A stretch of 64,000 bases of DNA from Erwinia_E haradaeae_I. GTDB lineage: Bacteria > Pseudomonadota > Gammaproteobacteria > Enterobacterales > Enterobacteriaceae. A program made the position numbers and the translations under genes. Numbering within the stretch: the first letter of the stretch is position 1; each line of letters starts with the position of its first letter. The notes below the pieces were generated by a model. The model was not told the DNA's origin and searched no databases. It was given only the letters and a program-made list of their open reading frames with translations. Location: NCBI RefSeq assembly GCF_900698925.1, contig NZ_LR217713.1, positions 1,012,894 to 1,076,893 of the forward strand, given 5' to 3'. Below are positions 22,192 to 35,675 of this stretch, one piece after another.

Positions 22192-22312
22192 AGTTCTGTC
22201 ATATTTTTAACTTGTTCTCTTTTTACTGAACAAGTAAAATACATATCCATTACAAGCTGAACTATATAATATCTGAGTTCTTAAGTATCTAAAAGAACGC
22301 TTCTGGTGTTGT

Positions 22313-25259
<2,947 letters not shown>

Positions 25260-25485
25260 TTACAACCCACAAGCGTCCTGTGGACTAATAATTAAATTTC
25301 TTATTAAGATACACTCAGTTATATACTTTCTCTATTTTTATAGTAAATAGAATTATTTTAAGTATACTATTTTATTTTTTCAGCTTGTTCCGGATTATTA
25401 AAGAGCATTATTCTTAAAAAAATACTAATACTTTATAATTTTAAATATATTAATATAAAATTACTTTTTACACAAGTTTTTATTG

Positions 25486-25558
25486 TGGAGCTAAGCGGGA
25501 TCGAACCGCTGGCCTCCTGCGTGCAAAGCAGGCGCTCTTCCATCTGAGCTATAGCCCC
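25486..25558 (-). tRNA. alaT: tRNA-Ala (UGC), CCA not encoded
   Basis: A cloverleaf can be drawn. The acceptor GGGGCTA pairs with TAGCTCC, including the G3-U70 identity pair. The anticodon loop is CTTTGCACG (UGC), and the T-loop is TTCGATC. After the discriminator A (25486) the sequence is CAA instead of CCA, so the 3' CCA must be added by the nucleotidyltransferase. In E. coli this gene encodes CCA. It sits in the 16S-23S spacer after tRNA-Ile. Confidence 0.95.
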
Positions 25559-25652
25559 ATATAATTAGAACCTGAAAGAAACCTGTTATAGACTAAATAT
25601 CCTAATCGACAAATCTTAATCATTTAAGATTTTATTTACAATCAAAATAACT

Positions 25653-25729
25653 TGGTAGGCCTGAGTGGACTTGAACCACCGACCTCACCCTTATCAGGGG
25701 TGTGCTCTAACCATCTGAGCTACAAGCCT
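25653..25729 (-). tRNA. ileT: tRNA-Ile (GAU)
   Basis: A 77-base cloverleaf in the 16S-23S spacer. It starts AGGCTTGTAGCTCAG, has the anticodon arm ACCCCTGATAAGGGT (GAU) and a T-loop TTCAAGTC, and ends with an encoded CCA at 25653-25655. The order 16S-Ile-Ala-23S is the classic enterobacterial rrn arrangement. Confidence 0.96.
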
Positions 25730-25753
25730 ATAAGGTTTTTCGTATTACTCTAA

Positions 25754-25778
25754 TGATCAGACAATCTGTGTGGGCACT
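25754..25778. repeat. 16S processing stem, 3' arm (pairs with 27480-27504)
   Basis: TGATCAGACAATCTGTGTGG and the next five bases are the exact complement of 27480-27504. The two 25-base arms flank 16S and would form the long RNase III stem that releases pre-16S rRNA, as in E. coli, where nearly the same sequence is used. Confidence 0.9.
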
Positions 25779-25800
25779 TCTTGGAATTCTATACTTAATG

Positions 25801-27342
<1,542 letters not shown>

Positions 27343-27479
27343 AAAGTTCAATTCTTCATTATAGAAACAACATTCTTAAAAATAAATACAGAATATATAA
27401 TATATCTATATTAGACTGACATATAAATTTAAGACTTGATATTCTTCACGCTATAATAACCTTTTATAGATATTCTTAG

Positions 27480-27504
27480 AGTGCCCACACAGATTGTCTG
27501 ATCA
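27480..27504. repeat. 16S processing stem, 5' arm
   Basis: The 25-base exact complement of 25754-25778 in the 16S leader. A boxA-like antitermination element (CGTTCTTTAAAAA on the minus strand, about 27507-27519) sits just upstream in the leader, as in E. coli rrn operons. Confidence 0.88.
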
Positions 27505-27535
27505 ATTTTTTAAAGAACGACTACAAGAGATATTC

Positions 27536-27563
27536 ATCATACACGTAACTTATTTAGAGTCAA
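27536..27563 (-). promoter_or_regulatory. rRNA operon promoter
   Basis: On the minus strand, TTGACT (27563-27558) and TATGAT (27541-27536) are separated by 16 bases. An A-tract just upstream of the -35 resembles an UP element. This matches the P2-type spacing of E. coli rrn promoters and lies upstream of boxA and the 16S leader. No equally good P1 was found. Confidence 0.8.
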
Positions 27564-27676
27564 CTTTTTTTTAACATTTTTATTATAATTTTATGAACTA
27601 TCTATAATCCTCTGTTAATAAAGATCTTTAACTGAATTAGATTCTCTATCAACAACCATTCGCTCATCACCTATCT

Positions 27677-27712
27677 AAGACCCACTAACCATGATAAGGA
27701 TTAGTGGGTCTT
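27677..27712 (-). terminator. groL terminator hairpin
   Basis: AAGACCCACTAA (27677-27688) and its exact complement (27701-27712) form a 12-bp stem starting 20 bases beyond the groL stop. Its GC content is high for this genome. No strong U-run follows on the minus strand. The hairpin also separates groL from the rRNA promoter immediately downstream. Confidence 0.7.
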
Positions 27713-27732
27713 ATAAAGAATTAAAAGAATAA

Positions 27733-29376
27733 CTACATCATACCGCCCATTCCAGGAGATCCCATTCCAGGATTAGAAGCAATATCAGGTACATCACTTT
27801 TTGGTACATCAGTTATCATACATTCAGTGGTAATCATTAAACCAGCAATAGACGCTGCGTACTGTAAAGCTGAACGAGTGACTTTAGTTGGATCAAGAAT
27901 ACCAAAACTGATCATATCACCATACTCTTCCGTTTGAGCATTATAACCGTAATTGCCTGATCCCTCTTTGACAGAATTTGTTACTACAGAAGCTTCTGCA
28001 CCTGCGTTTGATACAATTTGACGCATTGGTGATTCCATAGCGCGTAGCGCAACCTTAATTCCAACATTTTGATCTTCATTCTGACCTCGGAGATTGCCTA
28101 AACAAGATGCTACCCGAACCAAAGCCACACCTCCTCCAGCTACTACTCCTTCATCGACTGCAGCACGGGTAGCATTTAAAGCATCTTCCACACGTGTTTT
28201 TTTCTCTTTCATTTCAATTTCAGTTGCCGCACCAACTTTTACTACAGCCACACCACCTGCTAATTTTGCAACACGCTCTTGCAGCTTTTCACGATCATAA
28301 TCAGACTTTGTATCTTGTATCTCCTGGCGAATATGGCTTACACGAGCAGAAATAGCCTCTGTCTTGCCACAACCATCAATAATAGTGGTAGTATCTTTGG
28401 TAATTACAACGCGCTTTGCCTGACCCATATCTTCTAATACAGTTTTTTCCAAGTCCATACCAAGCTCTTCTGATACAACGGTTCCACCAGTTAAAACAGC
28501 TATATCTTGTAACATAGCCTTACGACGATCACCAAAACCAGGCGCTTTTACCGCAGCTATTTTTACTATACCACGCATAGCGTTTACAACTAAAGTAGCT
28601 AATGCTTCACCTTCAACATCTTCAGCAATAATAACAAGCGATTTACTTGATTTTGCAACTTCTTCTAAAATTGGTATAAGCTCTCTAATACTAGAAATCT
28701 TTTTATCCACTAGTAGAATTAATGGAGATTCTAGCTCTATTAAACCATTTTCTGGTTTATTAATAAAATAAGGCGACAAGTAACCGCGATCAAATTGCAT
28801 ACCTTCAACAACATCTAACTCATCGTGTAAACCATTGCCCTCTTCAACACTGATCACACCTTCTTTACCAACTCTTTCCATCGCTCTAGCAATTAACTCA
28901 CCTACAGATGTGTCAGCATTAGCAGAAATAGTCCCGACTTGCGCAATACCTTTAAAGTCAGTACAAGGGACAGATATTTTTTTTAATTCTTCAACCGCTG
29001 CAATTACTGCTTTATCAATTCCCCGCTTAATATCCATAGGATTCATACTAGCAGCAATTGCTTTTAAACCCTCATTAACTATAGATTGCGCTAATACAGT
29101 AGCAGTCGTAGTACCATCACCAGCGGCTTCATTCGCTTTAGAAGCCACCTCTTTTACCATCTGTGCACCCATGTTTTCAAATTTATCTTCTAATTCAATT
29201 TCTCGGGCAACAGACACACCATCTTTAGTAATACTAGGTGCGCCAAAAGATTTATCCAAAATAACATTACGGCCTTTAGGCCCCAAGGTTACTTTTACCG
29301 CATCAGCGAGCAAATTAACGCCAGATAGCATTTTAACTCGAGCATCATTACCAAACTTAATATCTTTAGCTGCCAT
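27733..29376 (-). CDS. groL: Chaperonin GroEL
   Basis: Subunit of the 14-mer folding chamber, usually among the most abundant proteins of an insect endosymbiont. The 547-residue chain has the ATP-site motifs VTLGPKGRNVILDKSFG and DGTTTATVLA with the catalytic Asp, plus the intact apical domain and GVVAGGGVALVR. It ends with a short Gly-Met tail (GMGSPGMGGMM). The start ATG has AAAGGAAA upstream. In nearly all bacteria groS lies just upstream in the same operon; here the 977 bases upstream contain no GroES frame. Either groS lies elsewhere or the operon was broken. Confidence 0.98.
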   Translation of the reverse strand: MAAKDIKFGNDARVKMLSGVNLLADAVKVTLGPKGRNVILDKSFGAPSITKDGVSVAREIELEDKFENMGAQMVKEVASKANEAAGDGTTTATVLAQSIVNEGLKAIAASMNPMDIKRGIDKAVIAAVEELKKISVPCTDFKGIAQVGTISANADTSVGELIARAMERVGKEGVISVEEGNGLHDELDVVEGMQFDRGYLSPYFINKPENGLIELESPLILLVDKKISSIRELIPILEEVAKSSKSLVIIAEDVEGEALATLVVNAMRGIVKIAAVKAPGFGDRRKAMLQDIAVLTGGTVVSEELGMDLEKTVLEDMGQAKRVVITKDTTTIIDGCGKTEAISARVSHIRQEIQDTKSDYDREKLQERVAKLAGGVAVVKVGAATEIEMKEKKTRVEDALNATRAAVDEGVVAGGGVALVRVASCLGNLRGQNEDQNVGIKVALRAMESPMRQIVSNAGAEASVVTNSVKEGSGNYGYNAQTEEYGDMISFGILDPTKVTRSALQYAASIAGLMITTECMITDVPKSDVPDIASNPGMGSPGMGGMM

Positions 29377-30353
29377 GATGTATTTCCTTTTATATTATAT
29401 TTCACATTACTTGTTGAAAATAATAAAGCTTTCTAACTCTAGATATGTATCCTTAAATCTTTTACAAGTATATCATACCTTAAAGTACATCACTAACGTC
29501 GCAATCATTAATCCATGATATGATATATATATGATATAGTTGTAAAATTGGTACCTTTAATTAAACTTAACTCAATCCTTGATTCTTAGTAATACAAATG
29601 CCATTGTAATGCGATTAATATCTTCTTCCGGTAAAGAACTAAACCATCATTCTTCTTCTAACAAAACTCATGAGAAACAAATCAAAGTCAAACTACATCT
29701 GTGCTCACTGGTAAATAACTTAATTATATAACAAATTACTTTATTCGTTAACCCCCTAATTAAAGAAACCTAAGTTAATATCAAAAAAATATTTTAAAAT
29801 CACCTTACGAATCTAATTAACAGTTATACTGAATTATATATGGTATTAGAAAAGATCTTTCAAGTATTCATCGTAATTTTTTTCAAGATATAATTACATC
29901 CCTTATAAGTAATAAACAATCAAGAAAAAATAAATTATATTACAATAATACAACTATCTAATAGATCATTATATTGTTATCAACATGAATCATACAATGT
30001 ATCATATCCTGTTCTGTCGATACAGGTATTCATAAATAAAATCAAATTTAGAAGGCTCCATCAATGCATAACTTCATAATAACTCAGACCTTAAAAACAT
30101 AATAACCACTCGAACGTTCATATAAATCTACACATACATCAATAAATGAAAAATAAAAAAACCGTTAATGAACTTTCATTATTATATTTATAACTTATTC
30201 TAAAGATATTAAAAATAATCAAATATCCTATAAAATCAAATTTTTTACACACTGCATTGCATTCAATTATGAAAAACAGAAACAGATAAAATAAACCTAT
30301 AATATTATAATATTGAAACCATAACTGCTAATCATCATAAATATCGATTTTTT
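29377..30353. other. Spacer upstream of groL; groS not found
   Basis: No frame with GroES similarity on either strand. On the minus strand, 29640-29572 reads SSLPEEDINRITMAFVLLRI before a stop, preceded by two stops within about 20 codons. It resembles the C-terminal end of some fold-type I aminotransferases and may be a gene relic, but this is weak. The groL promoter should lie within the first 100-200 bases; no clear heat-shock promoter was recognised. Confidence 0.5.
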
Positions 30354-30893
30354 TTAAAAAAAGGTCCATCCAGGAACATATTCTAAACCAATAAAATATA
30401 ACAGATATAGAATTAAAATAATGAGCATGGGTGAACAATCTATACCACCAATAAGTGGTATGAATCTACGTATTTTAACCATCATCGGTTCTGTTAATTG
30501 TAATAAAACATAATCTAGTGAATTTGCTTCACGATGAACCCAGCTTATAATCGCACGACTCATTACAATCCAGAAAACAAGTGAACCAACTGATTTAATC
30601 AGAAGAACCAAACCAAAATAGAAAAAGACAGGTTCAAATCTTAACAATCGTAATGTAATCGGGACTAATAATACACTAAGAATATAAGCAATAGCTAATG
30701 TGGCAATATCTATTGGTCTAAACACAGAAAGAATGCGCTTAAACGGTCTAACTATAGGGTAAGTAATTTTTATTGCACGCTGTAAGAACGGATTATAAAA
30801 ATCACAGCCAGTCCACTGCATCCAAATATATAGTAACAATATCTTAATATACAAAGTTATTACAGTAGTTAATAAAAAAATCAACGCTAACAT
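30354..30893 (-). CDS. yggT: YggT family membrane protein
   Basis: Inner-membrane protein of poorly known function, linked in E. coli to osmotic or potassium tolerance. The 179 residues contain two tandem YggT repeats, each with paired hydrophobic helices. The first has YIWMQWTGCDFYNPFLQ and YPIVRPFKRIL; the second has AIISWVHREANSLDYVLLQL and a second basic loop VKIRRFIPLIGGIDCSP. It lies 51 bases downstream of yggS on the same strand, the E. coli order, so they are probably one transcript. Later genes of the E. coli cluster (yggU, rdgB) are missing here, while hemW sits alone at 58.4 kb. Confidence 0.9.
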   Translation of the reverse strand: MLALIFLLTTVITLYIKILLLYIWMQWTGCDFYNPFLQRAIKITYPIVRPFKRILSVFRPIDIATLAIAYILSVLLVPITLRLLRFEPVFFYFGLVLLIKSVGSLVFWIVMSRAIISWVHREANSLDYVLLQLTEPMMVKIRRFIPLIGGIDCSPMLIILILYLLYFIGLEYVPGWTFF

Positions 30894-30944
30894 GAAATTC
30901 CTTAGTGATTTTTATTGACCAGACAAGTGTAACCCTCTATCACT

Positions 30945-31628
30945 CTAGTGTCGTTTACCAAAAATAGAAGTACCAATACGCACCATAGTGCTTCCACATA
31001 TGATCGCATCGTTAATATCCCTACTCATACCTAGTGAAAGAGTATCTAGATCAGGATAATCGTCTTTTAATTGATTAAATGCGTTTTTCAGTCTCTGATA
31101 TTCCATGACTGGAGAATTATTATTCTTTGGCTCTTTCGGTATAGCCATAAGACCTCGTAATTTCAACCGTGGAAAATGGTTCATATCTCTAACTAACGCT
31201 GGTAAATCTTCCAATAAAATACCTGCTTTTGTCTCTTCATAGCTAATATTGATCTGAATCAATACATTAAGCGGTTTTTGATCACAAGATCGATATTTGT
31301 TGAGTAAGTGTGCAATACGATAGCAACTAACTGTGTGACACCAATCAAAATACTCTGATATGAGACGACTTTTATTGGATTGAACTCTTCCAATGAAATG
31401 CCACAAGAGAAGAGGGTTGGCTAAAATTTTAATTTTTTCCACCCCTTCTTGTACATAATTTTCACCAAAAGAATATTGGCCAGCAGAAATAGCTTCCTTA
31501 ATAGCTGTAATAGAGTGATTTTTACTGACTGCAAGTAAAGTAATCTCTTGAGGATTTCGGCCACATTTGTGTGCCATATCTGTCATTTGATTCCAGATAT
31601 TGTATAAATTATATTTAATTAATTTCAT
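30945..31628 (-). CDS. yggS: Pyridoxal phosphate homeostasis protein
   Basis: PLP-binding TIM-barrel protein (YggS/PLPBP family) that buffers vitamin B6 and has no known enzymatic activity. The 227-residue chain keeps the PLP lysine in LLAVSKNHS (about residue 36) and the phosphate-binding end LSLGMSRDINDAI...GSTMVRIGTSIFG. The conserved SFGENYVQEGVEKI and WHFIGRVQSNKSRLI segments are present. It is the first gene of the yggS-yggT pair. Confidence 0.95.
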   Translation of the reverse strand: MKLIKYNLYNIWNQMTDMAHKCGRNPQEITLLAVSKNHSITAIKEAISAGQYSFGENYVQEGVEKIKILANPLLLWHFIGRVQSNKSRLISEYFDWCHTVSCYRIAHLLNKYRSCDQKPLNVLIQINISYEETKAGILLEDLPALVRDMNHFPRLKLRGLMAIPKEPKNNNSPVMEYQRLKNAFNQLKDDYPDLDTLSLGMSRDINDAIICGSTMVRIGTSIFGKRH

Positions 31629-32343
31629 ATTTTACATAAATAACGATGAAGAAAAGAAGAAACTTAAACATTTATCTTCACTGTGTTGCGAGAAGTCAGA
31701 TCCTTCCGATATTAACCTCTAAATTACTATAAAGTTTCAGAGTAATATTCTCCAAGCTTATAGATATAGTTACTACAAATTTAGTCATATTACTCTAGTA
31801 ATCTTATACTTCTTAATCAAGATATTAATTATATATCATATAAACATCTGGTCCTAAGAGTACACTTATTCATCATATCATATTATCAGTGTCATCGTCA
31901 TCTTCATCATACGGATACGGTGATGCTGATATAATCAATAAACAGGTTAGAAGTAAGTACAAAAAAACTTAACTTAAATATCATCTAGTGTTTTAGAGAT
32001 ACCATATAGTTATAAATAATATTATAACCATTGGGCATGGCTACTTCCATGACAATAGACTATACATACTGAAATGACGGTTACCTAGACAATACCGCGC
32101 GTATTTCTCTTTTAACATAGAGAGAATGCTATTTCCTGATTATTAAGTAATGATATACATCTTTTATTTTCTCATTAAAAGATTAAATGATTGTAGATCA
32201 TAATAAAAAATAAAATCTTTCTAACATCGAATTATAATATGAATTTAGTTACTTCTCGTTATATCGTTATATGAAGTATAACTCGTAAAAAATAAAATAG
32301 ACCTAATGCTTAACGAAAATATTTTTCAACTAATGACTTCTTT
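31629..32343. other. Spacer with one long hairpin, no gene seen
   Basis: Between yggS and truA. Bases 31884-31897 and 31918-31931 form a 14-bp stem (three G-U type pairs) around a 20-base loop rich in TCATC. It does not follow a gene end directly. Nothing else is recognised. Confidence 0.5.
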
Positions 32344-33159
32344 TTAGACTGAAAAAAAGGCGCTAGATACAGTATTGGGTATATCATAGTTAGAAGGATA
32401 GTCTACAGAAATTAAGTATAAACCACGAGCAGAAGCTGTTGCGGCCGCTAATGCACGATTTTTTTCCATAAGAACATCAAAAATCCAATACTCAGGTTTT
32501 TTTCCAGAACCAACCTCTATTAAACTACCAACAATATTACGAACCATATGATGAACAAATGAATTAGCCTGTATATCAATGATAACATACCTGTCGTCTC
32601 GAGTAATATTTAAGTACATTACTTTTCTCACAGGTAAACGCGATTGACATTGCCCAGAACGAAATGATGTAAAATTATGCTCACCTAACAAACAACGACT
32701 AGCGCGATACATTTTGTCAATGTCTAAAAAATGATAAACGTATGCCGCCCTTTCTCTAAAGATTGCAGATCGATGTAAATTATGATTATTGACCACATAA
32801 CGATAGAAGCGAGACAAAGCACTAAATCTAGCATGAAATAAATCAGGTACTTTCTTTACCCACCTTATCACTATATCTTCAGGTAAGCATCTATTCACAC
32901 CTCGCAGCCAAGCTTTCTCTGTACGTTGAGAAAAAGTTTTAAAATGAATAACCTGCCCAGTAGCATGAACTCCAGAATCTGTTCGCCCTGCGCAGGTCAC
33001 CCCAACTTTATGATCGGCGACTCGTCCAATTGCTCTTTCTACTTCTTCCTGTACAGTAGAAACTGAAATTTGGCGCTGCCAACCCGAGTAACAACTCCCA
33101 TCATATTCCACACCAAATGCTAATGTAGTAAAAGTATTTATGACCTGAGTTGCCACCAA
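32344..33159 (-). CDS. truA: tRNA pseudouridine(38-40) synthase
   Basis: Isomerises uridines 38-40 in the anticodon arm of many tRNAs. The catalytic Asp lies in CAGRTDSGVHATGQVIHF (about residue 61). The two-fold related segments GVEYDGSCYSGWQRQ and NSFVHHMVRNIVGSLIEVG are intact, and the 271-residue length is normal. The first in-frame start codons are TTG (33159) and GTG (33156) with no good ATG nearby, so the exact start is uncertain. It stands alone between spacers. Confidence 0.94.
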   Translation of the reverse strand: MVATQVINTFTTLAFGVEYDGSCYSGWQRQISVSTVQEEVERAIGRVADHKVGVTCAGRTDSGVHATGQVIHFKTFSQRTEKAWLRGVNRCLPEDIVIRWVKKVPDLFHARFSALSRFYRYVVNNHNLHRSAIFRERAAYVYHFLDIDKMYRASRCLLGEHNFTSFRSGQCQSRLPVRKVMYLNITRDDRYVIIDIQANSFVHHMVRNIVGSLIEVGSGKKPEYWIFDVLMEKNRALAAATASARGLYLISVDYPSNYDIPNTVSSAFFSV

Positions 33160-34391
33160 TTAATATACTCCTAGATGAAATTACTAAATATTAACAGCTA
33201 TTCAGCTCATCATTCATCATGAATGATGAATGATTTATACTCAAACTACACAGATAAACCCTCTTCTCATTATAATTAAACTAACCCATGTGATAACATT
33301 TAAACTATCCAAAACTAATAACTCTCAACAAGGTTTCCTTTTTTGATAACTGAAATCTGCGATAACCATAAAATGTTGAGACTATACTAAATTTGTAATC
33401 TAGATCTTATATCTATTTATAGAGCAAGAATTGATTATAGAGCAAGAATTGAGAGAAAAATAAAAATAAAATCACATAGAGAATCTATCTAATGTTCTCA
33501 CAAATTAAGCTCTTACATAAATAAAAGTGATAATATAATTTCTTTAGTATCTGTACTCTTCTAATTTGTATCGCTAATCTAATTAGGACATAATACTGAT
33601 TAAGGAAATTAACTCAACAGAACTTCAGTCATTTCATGATATACAACATGTATACAAAAAAAATCACTAATTAATGATCACATATCTAAACTTATCCCAT
33701 ACTTCTAATCTAATGTAAGTAATAAAGTGCTTTTTGTGACTAATTACAAACAATAATACTTTTATGTAATTAGCCATACCAACTCAAAAAACCACATATC
33801 CTTATGTATGCTAAAAAATTATATATCTCATTCTTTTTTCTATATTAAGAAAAAAGTGGAAAAAAATTAAACATTAAATCAATTTTCTATTCTCTGATAA
33901 ATCCGTATGATAGTTATTCTAGAAATAAAAACAATCTTCTATTTTTATATAAATCTACCATCTGATCTTATGAAGTTATTAATAACTATAATATATTGTT
34001 CAAGCAATTACTTTAACATAAGACACACTCAGACTCACAAAAATATTACCTAATTCATTAGTATGATTACAATCACAATATTAATTTCGATTACATCCAT
34101 TAATAATCACAATTACCTAAATATTTTATTACCAGATAACAAAATAAAACCATAGAAGTCAAGAATAAATACTATGCCTGCAAAAACGGTTCTCACTAAA
34201 TAAGCCTAGCGAACTAAAAATTCACAAACCCATTTTTTCTTCAAAACAGAAAAAACAGAGATAGAGTATCGATCTATCATTTTTTACTAAAATATAATAA
34301 AAATATCTTAACATCGACACATGTTATAGAAAGCTTCTAATTGATCACTGAAAATGACTTGTGACGCATACTTCTCTAATTTTAAAAAATA
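33160..34391. other. Spacer with small repeats, no gene seen
   Basis: About 1.2 kb without a recognisable gene. CATCATTCAT and its complement form a tight inverted repeat at 33208-33228. A perfect 18-base tandem duplication lies at 33417-33452. Base counts in 33661-33900 are 38 C and 16 G on the plus strand. Confidence 0.55.
33417..33452. repeat. 18-base tandem duplication
   Basis: TTATAGAGCAAGAATTGA occurs twice in direct succession with no mismatch. It is probably a recent slippage or duplication event in neutral spacer. Confidence 0.8.
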
Positions 34392-35675
34392 CTAAGATTT
34401 AATATTAGAGCTAAAATTTCGTTGTGTATATCCAGTATATAATTGTCGAGGTCGAGAAATTTTAATACCTTCATCATACATTTCCTTCCAATGTGCGATC
34501 CAGCCCACCGTGCGCGCCATAGCAAAAATTGCTGTAAACATAGATGAAGGAATACCCATTGCCTTCAGGATAATACCTGAATAAAAATCAACATTTGGAT
34601 AAAGCTTTCTCTCGATAAAATAAGAATCATGTAATGCAATATATTCAAGTTCCATTGCCACTTCCATGAGATCTTTTTTTACTTCTAGATGATTCAGAAC
34701 TTCATGACATACTTCACGCATTACCATTGCACGAGGGTCGTAATTTTTATAGACCCTATGACCAAAACCCATTAAACGAAATGGATCATTTTTATCCTTA
34801 GCACGTCGCAAAAATACAGGAATATTTTCAATGGTACCAATTTCTTCTAGCATTAACAGACAAGCTTCATTTGCCCCACCATGCGCAGGACCCCATAACG
34901 ATGCAACGGCTGCTGAAATACAAGAAAACGGATTAACACCAGACGACCCAACAGTGCGTATTGTAGATGTCGAAGCATTCTGCTCATGATCAGCATGTAA
35001 AATAAGAATAGAATCTAAAGCGCGTTCTAAAATCGGGTTAACAATATATGTCTCTGACGGATCAGAAAACATCATATATAGAATATTAGCAGAATATGAA
35101 AAATCATGACATGGATATACAAAAGGCTTCCCTGTTGCATATCTATAGCACATAGATACCATAATAGGCATTTGTGCTAACAAGCGTATTGCAATTAAAT
35201 CACGATGACTTTTTTTATGAACATCCATTGAATCGTGGTAAATTGCGGCCAACGCTCCCGTCATTCCACAAAGCATTGCCATTGGGTGAGAACGGCGACA
35301 AAAACAACGTAATAAATTATATATTTGTTCGTGAAGCAGAGAATGGTGGGTTAATGAAAGTTTAAAATCATGGAATTGCTGTAAACTAGGAGCCTCACCA
35401 TACAAAATAATATAACATACTTCTAAATAATTTGAATTCAATGCTAGCTGATCAATAGGGAAACCCCTGTACAGCAAAATACCTCTATCACCATCAATAT
35501 AAGTGATAGTAGATTGACATGATGCAGTAGAAGTGAATCCTGGATCAAAAGTAAAGTATCCTTGCGCACCAAGAGTACGAACATCTAACTCTTTACAACC
35601 CAATGAACCCCTTAAAATATTCAATTCAATAGGATCTTTTCCATCGATGGTCAATATTGCTTTTTTCTTATCCAT
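34392..35675 (-). CDS. gltA: Citrate synthase
   Basis: Condenses acetyl-CoA and oxaloacetate, the entry step of the TCA cycle. The 427-residue product is of the large, hexameric Gram-negative type. Catalytic residues are visible: His in LHADHEQNASTS, His in GFGHRVYKNYDPRA and Asp in YPNVDFYSG. A strong Shine-Dalgarno (AGGAGGTGATAG) precedes the ATG. It is divergent from sdhCDAB-sucAB, as in E. coli, but the intergenic region has grown to about 1.7 kb. Confidence 0.97.
   Translation of the reverse strand: MDKKKAILTIDGKDPIELNILRGSLGCKELDVRTLGAQGYFTFDPGFTSTASCQSTITYIDGDRGILLYRGFPIDQLALNSNYLEVCYIILYGEAPSLQQFHDFKLSLTHHSLLHEQIYNLLRCFCRRSHPMAMLCGMTGALAAIYHDSMDVHKKSHRDLIAIRLLAQMPIMVSMCYRYATGKPFVYPCHDFSYSANILYMMFSDPSETYIVNPILERALDSILILHADHEQNASTSTIRTVGSSGVNPFSCISAAVASLWGPAHGGANEACLLMLEEIGTIENIPVFLRRAKDKNDPFRLMGFGHRVYKNYDPRAMVMREVCHEVLNHLEVKKDLMEVAMELEYIALHDSYFIERKLYPNVDFYSGIILKAMGIPSSMFTAIFAMARTVGWIAHWKEMYDEGIKISRPRQLYTGYTQRNFSSNIKS

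Noticed and set aside
28835..29518. A 227-codon plus-strand frame opposite groL
   Set aside because: It is antisense to the highly conserved GroEL frame; the Ser/Thr/Ala-rich composition is the mirror of GroEL codons, and there is no similarity to a protein.
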